From Candidatus Magnetobacterium casense (GTDB taxonomy: Bacteria > Nitrospirota > Thermodesulfovibrionia > Thermodesulfovibrionales > Magnetobacteriaceae): 64,000 nucleotides of DNA. The position numbers and the translations under genes were made by a program. The notes beneath the pieces are model-generated. The model saw only the letters and a list, made by a program, of their open reading frames with translations, ran no database searches and was not told the DNA's origin. This document shows positions 45,802-54,913 of this stretch, piece by piece (the first letter of the stretch is position 1; the number at the start of each line of letters is the position of its first letter). The stretch covers positions 124,001-188,000 of the forward strand of contig NZ_JMFO01000004.1 of assembly GCF_000714715.1 (NCBI RefSeq), in the 5' to 3' direction.

Positions 45802-47946
45802 TTACCGGTGGACGCTGATCACGCCATCTGCGGACATGAGTTTGTTGCTGAGGTTGGTCAACTGCACCTTGTCCCTGACCTCGAGTGTAAAGATAAAGTG
45901 TGCATGCTTATCCTGAGCCGATCTGGCCTCCAGTTGGGAGAGGTTTATGTTAAACGTTGAAATCATGGAACTCAGCGTTGCCAGGATGCCGGGCTTATCG
46001 ATTGTTTCGACGTACAGCCGCGTTGTTGTTGTGAAGTCCCCGCCGGCCTTCCAGGATATTTGAACCATCCTCGATTCATCAATGGCCAGACGTTGAAAGT
46101 TATCGCAGTCCATCCTGTGAATGGTCACGCCCTTGCCTTTTGTGATAAAGCCTGCCACGTTGTCGCCGGGGACGGGATAGCAGCACTTTGCCGTGTTGTA
46201 GAGCAGGTTGTCTATGCCCATGATCTGGATACCCCTGTGATGTGTGGGCTTTTTCCGTACCTTTAACGTTGGTCCTGCTTCTTCGGGTGGGTGTTGTTCG
46301 GGCTTTAAGCGGTTGATCACCGGGACAACGGAGAGCTTCCCATAGCCTATCTCAACATATAGCTCCTCAAGGGTGTTGAGGCCAAACTCTTGCAACAACT
46401 CCCTGATCCTCTTTGACTTCAGGATGGCAAGACCGATATCGTGTTTTCGTAGTTCCTCATCCAGCATGGCAGTGCCCAGGGTGATGGCCTGTTTACGTTG
46501 CTCAGACTTTATCCAGTGTTTGATGCGGCTGCGCGCCTTGTGCGTAACAACAAAGCCCAACCAGTCACGGCTTGGCGTGTGTGAGGAGGACGTCAGAATT
46601 TCAACGATGTCGCCGTTTTTGAGGTGGTATTTTAACGGCGCTATCTTGCCGTTTATGCGACAGCCAACACACCTGTTGCCAAGCTCGGTGTGGATGGCGT
46701 AGGCAAAATCAACGGGTGTTGAACCGGTGGGAAGCTCCTTGATCTCACCTGCGGGCGTTAGCACAAATACGACGTCCTGGAACACCTCGCCCTTGAACAT
46801 CTCCAGGAAGTCCCTGGCATCGCTGGAGTCTTTCTGCATGTAGATGAGTTCACGGAGCCAGTTGAAGTACTTGGCGTCCCTGTCGTCAATGGGACGTTCT
46901 TTTTCCTTGTATATCCAGTGAGAGGCGATGCCACGCTCTGCCAGCATGTGCATGTCTTCGGTGCGTATCTGGAACTCGATCCGCTCTCCGTGTGCACTGA
47001 GCACGGTGGTGTGCAACGACTGGTACATGTTGGCCTTTGGGATGGCTATATAGTCCTTGAATCTGCCAGGAACCGGTATCCACATCGAATGTATGATGCC
47101 CATGGTCATGTAGCACTGGTCCTTGGTCTGTGTGATGATCCTAAGACCCAGGATGTCGTTGACCTCCTCAAAGGGGACTCGCTGTTTGACCATCTTCTGG
47201 TATATGCCGTAGTAGTTCTTCACCCTGCCACTGACCCTCGCAAATATGCCGTGTTCTCTGAGTTTCGACTCGATGTTGAAGGCCAGGTCCTTTATAAAGC
47301 TCTCACGGTCGTGGCGTTTTTCGGCGACCTTACGGGCAATTTCCTCGTAGAGTTCGGGATGGAGGTATTTAAAGCCGAGGTCTTCGAACTCAGCACGCAG
47401 CCATCCGATACCCAGGCGGTTGGCCAACGGGGCATAGATGTCCAGTGTTTCAGCCGATATGCGTTTTTGTTTGTCCGAGGGCATGAATTCGAGGGTTCGC
47501 ATATTGTGGAGCCTGTCTGCAAACTTTATCAGTATAACGCGGACGTCCTCGGCCATTGCCATGAACATCTTTCGGAAGTTCTCTGCCTGGGTCTCCTCAC
47601 GGGTTTTAAACTCCATCTGGGTCAACTTGGTCAGGGCGTTGACCATGTACGCAACATCCACGCCAAAGATGTCGCCAATGTCATCGATAGTCGTATCGGT
47701 GTCCTCAACGGTGTCGTGCAGGAGGCCGGAGATGATCGTCGTGACATCCAGGTGCATGTCGGCCAGGATGGAGGCAACCGCCAAGGGGTGTCTAACGTAG
47801 GGGGTACCCTCACGCCGCCTCTGGTCGCAGTGTGCCTCGTGCGTAAAGTGATACGCCAGCTTTATAAGCTCCGTATTGGCGTCAACGTTGTAGGAGGCTA
47901 TCTTGCTTAATAATTCGTCTAATGTAATTGTTGCCGAACCTTCCAT
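45802..47946 (-). CDS. relA: Bifunctional (p)ppGpp synthetase/hydrolase (RelA/SpoT family)
   Basis: 714 residues from ATG 47946. N-terminal HD hydrolase domain with VRHP (His53) and LLHDTVEDT (His77, Asp78), synthetase domain with GRVKNYYGIYQKM, VNDILGLRI, GRFKDYIAIPKANMYQSLHTTV and EFQIRT, TGS domain (VFVLTPAGEIKELPTGSTPVDFAYAIHTELG), zinc-finger/helical linker, and a C-terminal ACT domain. Both catalytic centres look intact, so it makes and degrades the alarmone. A TATAAT (minus strand 47962-47957) lies just before ATG 47946; if used, the mRNA is nearly leaderless. An in-frame start at 47976 would lie upstream of it, so I reject that. Confidence 0.93.
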   Translation of the reverse strand: MEGSATITLDELLSKIASYNVDANTELIKLAYHFTHEAHCDQRRREGTPYVRHPLAVASILADMHLDVTTIISGLLHDTVEDTDTTIDDIGDIFGVDVAYMVNALTKLTQMEFKTREETQAENFRKMFMAMAEDVRVILIKFADRLHNMRTLEFMPSDKQKRISAETLDIYAPLANRLGIGWLRAEFEDLGFKYLHPELYEEIARKVAEKRHDRESFIKDLAFNIESKLREHGIFARVSGRVKNYYGIYQKMVKQRVPFEEVNDILGLRIITQTKDQCYMTMGIIHSMWIPVPGRFKDYIAIPKANMYQSLHTTVLSAHGERIEFQIRTEDMHMLAERGIASHWIYKEKERPIDDRDAKYFNWLRELIYMQKDSSDARDFLEMFKGEVFQDVVFVLTPAGEIKELPTGSTPVDFAYAIHTELGNRCVGCRINGKIAPLKYHLKNGDIVEILTSSSHTPSRDWLGFVVTHKARSRIKHWIKSEQRKQAITLGTAMLDEELRKHDIGLAILKSKRIRELLQEFGLNTLEELYVEIGYGKLSVVPVINRLKPEQHPPEEAGPTLKVRKKPTHHRGIQIMGIDNLLYNTAKCCYPVPGDNVAGFITKGKGVTIHRMDCDNFQRLAIDESRMVQISWKAGGDFTTTTRLYVETIDKPGILATLSSMISTFNINLSQLEARSAQDKHAHFIFTLEVRDKVQLTNLSNKLMSADGVISVHR

Positions 47947-48018
47947 ATATGCTATTATTATACAACTTATCTGCAACTTGTGTGTAGTACCAATTGTCGT
48001 TTAACCATAGGGGTATCT

Positions 48019-48627
48019 TTATCTTTTGTATTGCTGCTGGTAGATTTTTTCCTTTTCGGGTTGTCTTATGCGCTGATCGTTTTTGACGTACATCATGGCC
48101 AGGACCAGGCCTAATACGACAAATACAATCCTTGTCCTCATCGGAGGTATGCCGTGGACCTTTTCGCCGGCTATGACCATGAATATTACCAACAGTGTAA
48201 CTGACAACAAACCGCCCGGAAATGGAACCCCGTTAATCACCACCATCACCGGCATCAGCGCGGACATGTACGCTACACACCTGTAGGAGGTCTCATAGGA
48301 TTGCCGCGATCCCAGAATCTTCCAGATAATAAAGAGCGCCAGGGCCGCCAAAAAACCAAACAACGTTACCGTAACCGGTACAAACAAGAAAGCGGCCACG
48401 GCCTTCCCGATCCCCTCAAGTATGTTGAATCCCAGGATGCTGACGGCCGCCTTTAGCAAACCACCAAAGACACCCATCGCTATCATAAAGACCAACGGCC
48501 CTATGTATCCACCCTTTTTGGGCATCGTGCTGAAAAAATCAGCAGGGGTTGTCAACACCCTTATCGCCGTTGAGGGAATGCGAAAAACACTGATATGGTT
48601 TCTGCCCATAATATCGAATAGTAACAT
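48019..48627 (-). CDS. YIP1-family integral membrane protein
   Basis: About 202 residues with five predicted TM helices (YIGPLVFMIAMGVFGGLL, FLFVPVTVTLFGFLAALALFIIW, SALMPVMVVINGVPF, LLSVTLLVIFMVIAGE, RTRIVFVVLGLVLAMMYV). The pattern VLTTPADFFSTMP..GGYIGPL and SYETSYRCVAYMSALMPV is that of bacterial Yip1-domain proteins. I use ATG 48627; a longer frame from TTG 48735 would overlap the opposite-strand promoter. No ribosome site is clear at either. Function unknown. Confidence 0.75.
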   Translation of the reverse strand: MLLFDIMGRNHISVFRIPSTAIRVLTTPADFFSTMPKKGGYIGPLVFMIAMGVFGGLLKAAVSILGFNILEGIGKAVAAFLFVPVTVTLFGFLAALALFIIWKILGSRQSYETSYRCVAYMSALMPVMVVINGVPFPGGLLSVTLLVIFMVIAGEKVHGIPPMRTRIVFVVLGLVLAMMYVKNDQRIRQPEKEKIYQQQYKR

Positions 48628-48716
48628 AAAAGGCTGATAAAAAACACGCCGGCATCGGTGCATGCAGAACAAATTTACCATAGCACGGAAATCTTGCAAT
48701 AACCCTAAAAAAATAC

Positions 48717-48746
48717 TTGACAAAACAGATTCCAATAGCTTAAACT
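48717..48746 (+). promoter_or_regulatory. Promoter of the chemoreceptor gene
   Basis: TTGACA at 48717-48722 and TAAACT at 48741-48746 with an 18-bp spacer. Transcription would start near 48753, exactly where the 22-bp tandem repeats begin, so the repeats form most of the 5' leader. Confidence 0.5.
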
Positions 48747-48752
48747 ATGTCC

Positions 48753-48833
48753 GAGTATAGGGTGTCAGAGTATAGAGTATAGGGTGTCAGAGTATAGAGT
48801 ATAGGGTGTCAGAGTATAGAGTATAGGGTGTCA
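48753..48833 (+). repeat. 22-bp tandem repeat in the chemoreceptor leader
   Basis: Unit GAGTATAGAGTATAGGGTGTCA occurs three times in full (48768-48789, 48790-48811, 48812-48833) after a 15-bp partial unit at 48753-48767, and the next bases GAGTGTGGAG start a degenerate one. Copies are identical, favouring slippage or unequal exchange. Confidence 0.85.
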
Positions 48834-48918
48834 GAGTGTGGAGTTGCGCCTTTTATTGCCAAAAAACAGGTCACCACGCTATTACGAAATTAATAGAAAT
48901 CAACAGGAGGATCAAGCA

Positions 48919-50604
48919 ATGAACTGGTTTAACAATCTCAGGATGAGTGCAAAGCTGATAGGCGGCTTTGTAGTTGTGGCGTGTATCACGGTAATCGTGG
49001 GGACATTCAGCATTGTCAATCTGCACAAGATCGATGCTGCGGATACGTTTCTGTATGAAAAGATGACGGTGCCGTTAGGTCAGCTCGGTGAAATAACCGA
49101 GAGTTTTCAAAGAGTAAGAATAAACCTCAGGGATTTTGTGGAATCAAAAAACGATGCAGAGAGAGATGAAGCTCTTAAAAAAATAAGTGAATTGAGAGAC
49201 AAAATAGCTAAAACATCCCAGGAGTTTGAAAAGACGATTGTTACGGATGAAGGGAGAAAGATGTATGAACATTTTTTGGACACCAGAAAGGCCTATGGAG
49301 CAGTAATAGATAAAGTCGTAGAGCTTGACAAGGCAGGAAAAGAGGCAGAGGCATTAGAGATGATGCACAATGAGGGGAAAAAGGCAGCCTTTGAAGAACA
49401 GGCCGCAATAGATGCCCTCAAGGAAAGAAAGCTGACACAGGCCAAAGAGACAGCCGATTCAAACACTGTCCTTGCTAATAAAACAACCAACCTGATTATT
49501 GCCATAACGGCGATAGGGTTTATCATCGCCATACTATTGGGGATATTCATATCGGGTTCAATAAGCAATCCCTTAAAGGAGGCTGTTGTTGTAGCCGAGG
49601 CCATAGCAAACGGCGATCTCACCAGGCAGATAGACATGGACAGGAAGGATGAGATCGGACAGCTCGTCGGTGCAATGAGCACAATGACCAAGAGATTAAG
49701 GGAAGTCATATCGGAGGTCATCACGGCGTCACGGCAGGTCTCATCCGGGAGCAATCAGCTCAGTTCCACGGCACAGGAGCTTTCGGAGGGGTCTACGGAG
49801 CAGGCGGCGTCGGTGGAGGAAGTATCGTCGTCAATGGAGCAGATGGCGGCAAACATCAAGCAGAACGCAGACAATTCCCATGAGACCGAAAAGATAGCCG
49901 CCAAGTCCTCACAGGACGCCAGGGAAAGCGGCACGGTTGTGTCAGACGCTGTTCATGCCATGAAGGAGATCGCCAGCAAGATCACCGTCATCGAAGAGAT
50001 CGCTCGACAGACCAATCTCCTTGCCTTAAATGCGGCCATTGAGGCTGCACGGGCAGGTGAGCATGGCAAGGGCTTTGCCGTGGTGGCTGCCGAAGTGAGA
50101 AAGCTGGCCGAGCGCAGCCAAAAGGCGGCCGGTGAGATAGGCCACCTCTCTGAAACCACCGTTGACAAGGCCGAACAGGCAGGTGGCATGTTGAGCAAGC
50201 TAGTGCCCGATATACAACGGACGGCAGAGCTGGTTCAGGAGATAAGTGCCGCAAGCAACGAACAAAACTCAGGTACGGACCAGATAAACAAGGCCATCCA
50301 ACAACTTGACCAGGTCATACAGCAAAACGCCTCCGCATCTGAGGAGATGGCATCCACGGCAGAGGAGCTATCCGCTCAGGCCGAACAACTGCAAACGTCC
50401 ATATCGTTCTTCAGGCTGGACCAAGGTCATGGTGGCAGGAGAGATACACAACAGCCGGTGACAAAGCCGACAATGAAGCCCAGACAATTAGCCCATATAG
50501 CACCTCCCAAAAAGGTTGCTGCTCCCAAAAAGGCCGCCAGGAGTGCCGACATACGATTGCCGGAAGAAACATCCGATGCAGACTCGGAATTTGAGAAATT
50601 TTAA
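48919..50604 (+). CDS. Methyl-accepting chemotaxis protein
   Basis: 561 residues from ATG 48919 (CAGGAGG upstream; longer frame from 48838 lacks it). TM1 about 12-34, periplasmic four-helix-bundle (4HB_MCP) to about 185, TM2 about 190-215, HAMP ([24 protein letters not shown]), and a cytoplasmic helical hairpin with the conserved tip [41 protein letters not shown]. The C-terminal 60 residues are a Pro/Lys-rich tail ([14 protein letters not shown]) ending EKF. It couples to the CheA/CheW downstream; methylated by CheR, demethylated by CheB. Confidence 0.95.
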   Translation: MNWFNNLRMSAKLIGGFVVVACITVIVGTFSIVNLHKIDAADTFLYEKMTVPLGQLGEITESFQRVRINLRDFVESKNDAERDEALKKISELRDKIAKTSQEFEKTIVTDEGRKMYEHFLDTRKAYGAVIDKVVELDKAGKEAEALEMMHNEGKKAAFEEQAAIDALKERKLTQAKETADSNTVLANKTTNLIIAITAIGFIIAILLGIFISGSISNPLKEAVVVAEAIANGDLTRQIDMDRKDEIGQLVGAMSTMTKRLREVISEVITASRQVSSGSNQLSSTAQELSEGSTEQAASVEEVSSSMEQMAANIKQNADNSHETEKIAAKSSQDARESGTVVSDAVHAMKEIASKITVIEEIARQTNLLALNAAIEAARAGEHGKGFAVVAAEVRKLAERSQKAAGEIGHLSETTVDKAEQAGGMLSKLVPDIQRTAELVQEISAASNEQNSGTDQINKAIQQLDQVIQQNASASEEMASTAEELSAQAEQLQTSISFFRLDQGHGGRRDTQQPVTKPTMKPRQLAHIAPPKKVAAPKKAARSADIRLPEETSDADSEFEKF

Positions 50605-50631
50605 GACAAGCATCTCAGGCATGCGTATTTT

Positions 50632-50783
50632 GTATCCTCTTTAAAAAGCAGGGTAATTTTTATTTCACGGTTAAAAGGCATGGATTCCTGCTTTCGCAGG
50701 AATGACAGTTACAGCGGTTTTTCAAGTGTGTCATTCTTGGCTTGACCAGGAATCCAGGATGCGTAAAGGTATAGTTACCATGA
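50632..50783. repeat. 152-bp dispersed repeat, copy 3
   Basis: Matches 26532-26683 over its length, with the TGGATTCC..GGAATCCA palindrome at 50681-50756. It follows the chemoreceptor gene and abuts a second mobile-looking element. Confidence 0.85.
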
Positions 50784-50784
50784 G

Positions 50785-50914
50785 ATATGAGCCTCTTGCA
50801 AAAGTACATGTTATGTAAAATATAGCAAAAAGCTCATTTTGTAAGTGGCTGATATTAAATGATATTTTGGGGGCACTATAATTGCTTGATTTGAGATTTG
50901 CAAGAGGCTCATAT
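50785..50914. mobile_element. MITE-like element with 18-bp terminal inverted repeats
   Basis: The left end ATATGAGCCTCTTGCAAA and right end TTTGCAAGAGGCTCATAT are perfect inverses, 130 bp end to end, with no coding content. Non-autonomous transposons look like this. A related end (TTTTGCAAGAGGTTCTGACG) occurs alone at 61686. No transposase gene with such ends is in the window. The stretch 50915-51111 holds no gene that I can support. Confidence 0.7.
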
Positions 50915-51111
50915 ATAAAGAAGATACCGTATTTTTTCCTATTGCCAAGTGGTAGTGAAGGTGTACGCTTGAAGTGAAGCTGATGTTCGTGCCTGATGCT
51001 TTTTCACGGCCAAGTTGACAAAATCAACCTGATTGAATCAATATAGTATGTGGAGCAAATTGCAGGAAGATACAGGTGTAGATAACCGGCTATAAACGGC
51101 AAGAGGAAGAG

Positions 51112-51408
51112 ATGGATAAATATAAGAAAGATGCACAGCATCCGGCCAAAGCGGCCTTTGAGGCATTCAACAAGATATGTGAGGAGTTTGAGCAGACACG
51201 GGTTGAACGTATCAGGTGCTGGGAGTACTTCAAGTGTGAGCAGGCAAAGACGGGGAGTTGCTCTGCCTTTACGAAGTCTGCCGGTAGACGTTGCTGGCTG
51301 GTGGCCGGTACGTTGAGCGGAACGGAACCTGACTGTCCACGTGCCAAGGCGCTCAAAAGCTGCAAGGAATGCGAGTTCTATCAAAAGATTAAAAAAGGTG
51401 AGTTCTGA
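51112..51408 (+). CDS. Two-CW-domain cysteine-rich protein
   Basis: 98 residues. Two CW units, CWEYFKCEQAKTGSCSAF and CWLVAGTLSG..C, plus SCKECEFYQ near the end, eight cysteines in all. Proteins with two CW units often accompany chemoreceptors, sometimes as fusions, and may bind a metal or Fe-S cluster for redox sensing (recall, not proof). It sits between the chemoreceptor and the rest of the che operon. AGAGGAAGAG precedes ATG. Confidence 0.75.
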   Translation: MDKYKKDAQHPAKAAFEAFNKICEEFEQTRVERIRCWEYFKCEQAKTGSCSAFTKSAGRRCWLVAGTLSGTEPDCPRAKALKSCKECEFYQKIKKGEF

Positions 51409-51485
51409 TACGTGATGAGGTTGTTTAACATGCCCTGTGTACGGCAGTAATGTCGGTGCAATGAAACGGGAAAAGGAGGTTTAAA

Positions 51486-51869
51486 ATGTCTAAAACGATT
51501 GAACTGTATAATTTGCTAAAGGACAAGATAGGTGAAGAAGCTACAAGTGTTTTGATTAATGCCTTTGATGAAGGAACGGAAAAAGCCAAGACTGAAGCGG
51601 CTACAAAGGCCGATTTGCAAGTGTTGAAAGCGGATACAAAGGCCGATGTGCAAGTGTTGAGAACAGAGCTGAAAACAGATATACAAGCGTTGAGAACAGA
51701 GATGCAAGCGTTGAGGACAGAGCTGCAGGTGTTTAAAACAGATATAGAGGGAAAGTTGGAGGCAAAGTTGGCTGAACTAAAGGCTGATATTCTCAAATGG
51801 ACATTCCTGTTCTGGACGGGACAGTTGGTAGCCATGGCCGCATTGCTCAAGTTTTTTGGCGGACATTAG
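51486..51869 (+). CDS. Coiled-coil membrane-tethered protein, paralogue 1
   Basis: 127 residues: N-terminal helical unit (MSKTIELYNLLKDKIG), a long heptad-like run of ATKADLQVLKAD and LRTELKTD repeats (about 38-95), and a C-terminal TM helix (WTFLFWTGQLVAMAALLKFF). The layout is like DUF1640/CCDC90-type proteins. AAAAGGAGG precedes the ATG. A shorter paralogue follows 36 bp later. Function unknown; membrane-anchored coiled coil beside chemoreceptors. Confidence 0.75.
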   Translation: MSKTIELYNLLKDKIGEEATSVLINAFDEGTEKAKTEAATKADLQVLKADTKADVQVLRTELKTDIQALRTEMQALRTELQVFKTDIEGKLEAKLAELKADILKWTFLFWTGQLVAMAALLKFFGGH

Positions 51870-51904
51870 AGTTCATCGCCAAAGTAGGGAAAGGGAGATT
51901 TAAA

Positions 51905-52222
51905 ATGTCTAAAACTATTGAACTGTATAATTTGCTCAAAGACAAGATAGGTGAAGAAGCTACAAAGGTTTTGATTGACACCTTTGATGAAGTATCGGAA
52001 AAAGCCAAGACTGAAGCGGCTACAAAGGCCGATTTGCAAATGTTGAAATCAGAGACGAAGGCCGATTTGCAAGTGTTGAGAACAGAGATGCAAGCGTTTA
52101 AGACGGAAATAGAGGCAAAATTGGCTGAACTAAAGGCTGATATTCTCAAATGGACATTCCTGTTCTGGACGGGACAGTTGGTAGCCATGGCCGCATTGCT
52201 CAAATTTTTTGGCGGACACTAG
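51905..52222 (+). CDS. Coiled-coil membrane-tethered protein, paralogue 2
   Basis: 105 residues from ATG 51905; a longer frame beginning 51797 covers the previous gene and is discounted. Nearly the same first 50 and last 40 residues as paralogue 1 but with about 22 fewer coiled-coil residues, so the pair differs by loss or gain of heptad units. Ends with the same TM segment and GGH. A direct duplication of about 420 bp made the pair. Confidence 0.75.
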   Translation: MSKTIELYNLLKDKIGEEATKVLIDTFDEVSEKAKTEAATKADLQMLKSETKADLQVLRTEMQAFKTEIEAKLAELKADILKWTFLFWTGQLVAMAALLKFFGGH

Positions 52223-52238
52223 AGTTCATCGCTTAACC

Positions 52239-54107
52239 ATGCAAAGCAGCAGAGACGTCGTACCCGTAACTCCAAACAAGGCAGCGTTGCTTCAAAAAAC
52301 CTCCGGAGCGCCCGCCGGCATCAAAGCAATAGATGCAAAGTTGCACCACATGAGCAAGGAGTTGACCACCATCTCAAAGGATACCGAAAACGAATTCCTT
52401 GACTTGGGAGTAAAACTCCAGAACTTTTCAATCTCCTGTGATACCAACAGCCAACAAGCCGCCACTATGGTGCAATCCATAGAAAGTGGCAGTGGCTTTA
52501 GCGCCGTGGCCTTGATGGACCTCTTTATGGAGGTCTATCGCGAGATCGAAACCAGCGGCAACATCACCATCAACACGAGAGCCAGTCTGGCAACGCTCAA
52601 TGACGACCTGCAAAAGATACCTGCCCTGACGCTATTCCTGAAGAAACTCGCCCACTCCATTACGGTCATAGGCACCCTGATACGGATAGAGACCGCACGC
52701 ATAGCAGAGGCAGACTTTAACGTTATGACGGGAGAGGTTGACAGACTCGCCAGCCAGATCGCCCAGGGTACGCAGGAGATAAATACCTCCATAAAGGAGT
52801 CCAATACCTACGTGCAGACTATCTGCGCAAACATGGAGCCGTTCATAGATGCCTTTGATGCAAACCTCAACACAGCGAAAGAGCGGATTGAACATATCGT
52901 CTCCGACCTCAGCTACATGGACAAACAGGCCAAGTGGTTGTGTGAGCGCATTGGCACCCGGGCATCTGAAATAACCCCACAGATAGGGCATATTGTCTCC
53001 TCCCTGCAGTTTCACGATATGACAAGGCAGCAGATTGAACACGTCTGTGAGGCATTTGAGGATATATTAATAAAGGTAGACAGCCACTCCTCTGATGACG
53101 AAAAGGATATAATCATCTTACACAGATGGGCCGTGGACGCATTAAAGATTCAGGTGGCACAACTCAATCTGGTGATGCAGCAAACAGAACAGGCCTTCGA
53201 CGGTATATCAAGGCCGCTGCTGCGAATATCGGAGTTGGTTGAGGCCCAGGCAGAGGATGCCAACTTACTCCTGGAGGAGGAACAGAGCGGCAAGAATAAA
53301 CTCCTGGCTGTCGGCACGGTGCTTGACGCCCTTGTCAACATCCTTACCGTTGCCAACAACATGACGCAGGATGTGATGACCTACGTCAACCTTACGGCCG
53401 GGAAACTGGAGGGCTTGACCTCCCAGGTGGCCAGCATCGAGACCATCAGCGAAAGCATAAACCTCCTGGCCCTCAATGCCATAATAAAGGTGTCACGCAT
53501 CGGGGCAAGCGCCAAGGGTCTCAATGTGTTAGCTGAGGAGATCAGCAAACTCTCCACCAACGCCAAGGGTAAGATCGCAGACGGCACCGCCGTCATAAAC
53601 GCCATACTGGCAATGACATCGGACTTCAAGGGCACCCTGAGTGCTCATCTGACCCAACAGGTGGAGTCCTCCGTACAACTGGCCAAACAAACCCGGCAAG
53701 CCATTAGCGAACTGCTTGCAAGTGACGAGCAGCTCATAAGATCAATGAACGAAATATCAAAAGGGACAAAAAAGCTCAAAACGGAGATAGAAAAGGTCGT
53801 AGCAGGTATCACGTTTGAAAAGATCACCAAAGATCGCCTGTCAAGCGTCATTGGTGCCATAGAGCAATTAATCGTTGATATAACTGCATCGATCCCCGAG
53901 CATGATGAAAACGACATAGAGTATGCCCCCGACCTGACTGACATGCTAAAACGCTACACCATGCAGTCGGAGCGCATCATGCACGAAATGGCCCTGGCCG
54001 GCGAAGAGGCCTCACATCCCTCCGGCACGGAACTCGACATGTGGGGCGATGGCAGCACGGACAAAAAAGACGACGACTCAATGGGTGACAACGTTGAGCT
54101 GTTCTGA
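52239..54107 (+). CDS. Soluble MCP-like signalling protein with degenerate hairpin tip
   Basis: About 622 residues, all alpha-helical with long coiled coils and no TM helix. At about 400-450 it has SINLLALNAIIKVSRIGASAKGLNVLAEEISKLS, a clear but diverged form of the chemoreceptor tip (compare [22 protein letters not shown]); the CheA/CheW-contacting EAARAGE is changed to KVSRIGA. It may act as a scaffold or phosphatase-linked adaptor rather than a normal receptor. I use ATG 52239; a TTG at 52209 would overlap the previous gene. Acidic C-terminus. Confidence 0.75.
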   Translation: MQSSRDVVPVTPNKAALLQKTSGAPAGIKAIDAKLHHMSKELTTISKDTENEFLDLGVKLQNFSISCDTNSQQAATMVQSIESGSGFSAVALMDLFMEVYREIETSGNITINTRASLATLNDDLQKIPALTLFLKKLAHSITVIGTLIRIETARIAEADFNVMTGEVDRLASQIAQGTQEINTSIKESNTYVQTICANMEPFIDAFDANLNTAKERIEHIVSDLSYMDKQAKWLCERIGTRASEITPQIGHIVSSLQFHDMTRQQIEHVCEAFEDILIKVDSHSSDDEKDIIILHRWAVDALKIQVAQLNLVMQQTEQAFDGISRPLLRISELVEAQAEDANLLLEEEQSGKNKLLAVGTVLDALVNILTVANNMTQDVMTYVNLTAGKLEGLTSQVASIETISESINLLALNAIIKVSRIGASAKGLNVLAEEISKLSTNAKGKIADGTAVINAILAMTSDFKGTLSAHLTQQVESSVQLAKQTRQAISELLASDEQLIRSMNEISKGTKKLKTEIEKVVAGITFEKITKDRLSSVIGAIEQLIVDITASIPEHDENDIEYAPDLTDMLKRYTMQSERIMHEMALAGEEASHPSGTELDMWGDGSTDKKDDDSMGDNVELF

Positions 54108-54130
54108 CGATATATATAAGGAGGTTTTTT

Positions 54131-54355
54131 ATGACGGAAATAACTTTCATAGAGGAAAAAGAAGAAAACTCAGGTAGTTTCGGAGGCTATAACGCTCGTG
54201 CGGAAGGATATTCTATATTCACGCAGGGTGAGACAATGGATGAATTGAAAGAAAACATAAAAGACGCCCTCAGTTGTCATTTTGATAATGAAGAAGATAT
54301 ACCTCAGATAATAAAGCTCCATATAGTATCCGAAGAGACTTTTGCTTATGCCTAA
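54131..54355 (+). CDS. hicB: HicB-family antitoxin
   Basis: 74 residues: ITFIEEKEENSGSFGGYNARAEGYSIFTQGETMDELKENIKDAL is the partial RNase-H-like HicB fold (EGYS..TQGETMDEL..NIKDAL). It neutralises HicA. AAGGAGG precedes the ATG. hicA overlaps by 8 bp. It has no C-terminal DNA-binding domain. Unusual location: inside the chemotaxis cluster. Confidence 0.82.
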   Translation: MTEITFIEEKEENSGSFGGYNARAEGYSIFTQGETMDELKENIKDALSCHFDNEEDIPQIIKLHIVSEETFAYA

Positions 54356-54515
54356 TCTCCCAAGAAATATGTCAGGTAAAGAATTTGCGAAACTACTGAG
54401 AAAATATGAATACAAGATAACAAGACAAAGAAGTAGTCATATAAGAGTAGTAAATAGTTTTACAGGTTTAGCAAATCATGTTACAATACCGAATCATTCT
54501 GCGATTAATATATAA
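54348..54515 (+). CDS. hicA: HicA-family mRNA interferase toxin, apparently frameshifted
   Basis: A frame of 55 residues from ATG 54348 encodes the HicA core: MSGKEFAKLLRKYEYKITRQ, then RSSHIRVVNS and HVTIPNHSAINI. The dsRNA-binding-like fold has the catalytic His in SSHIR. Normal HicA has 70-80 residues; here TAA at 54513 cuts it and the likely C-terminal helix continues in the next frame at 54515-54565 (IEFIEKNALNRLEDI). One base lost would explain it. The toxin may be inactive, which would relax the need for hicB. Confidence 0.65.
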   Translation: MPNLPRNMSGKEFAKLLRKYEYKITRQRSSHIRVVNSFTGLANHVTIPNHSAINI

Positions 54516-54566
54516 TGATAGAATTTATAGAAAAAAATGCACTAAATCGCTTGGAGGACATTTAAG

Positions 54567-54878
54567 ATGGAATTTACGATAAAGACACCCAACAAAGAGG
54601 GGCTGGTGACGCTGGATGAGGAACTGACTATACAGAACGCCGTGGAAATAAGGACTGTGCTCATGAAGGCTATCGGCAGCGTAAGTCATACCGTTCTGGA
54701 TATGAAGGACGTTGTCTCCGTGGACGTGTCGTTCCTTCAGATCGTAGTTGCGGCGTTGCACAGTGCCGAGGCGTCAAGGAAGACCATAGGAGTTGTCAAC
54801 AGCGCACAGGCATTCAGAGACGTGGTTGAGCAGAGTGGCTTTACACACGTCGTTAAGAATCTGTTGAACGAAAAATAA
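54567..54878 (+). CDS. STAS-domain protein of the chemotaxis cluster
   Basis: 103 residues with STAS features: LTIQNAVEIRTVLMKAI, VLDMKDVVSVDVSFLQIVVAAL (the loop before the helix usually carries a phosphorylatable Ser; here VDVSFLQ), and a final helix VVEQSGFTHVV. STAS proteins in che operons often interact with receptors or kinases. GGAGG precedes ATG. Confidence 0.8.
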   Translation: MEFTIKTPNKEGLVTLDEELTIQNAVEIRTVLMKAIGSVSHTVLDMKDVVSVDVSFLQIVVAALHSAEASRKTIGVVNSAQAFRDVVEQSGFTHVVKNLLNEK

Positions 54879-54913
54879 GAAAAATTATTGTTAGAGATAA
54901 GGAGGGTTATATT

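Noticed and set aside
46918-47910. 330-codon plus-strand frame opposite relA
   Set aside because: Shadow frame on the complement of the RelA/SpoT gene; no recognisable protein features or ribosome site.
48753-48833. Possible CRISPR array because of regular direct repeats
   Set aside because: Units are directly adjacent with no spacers and no cas genes lie in the window.
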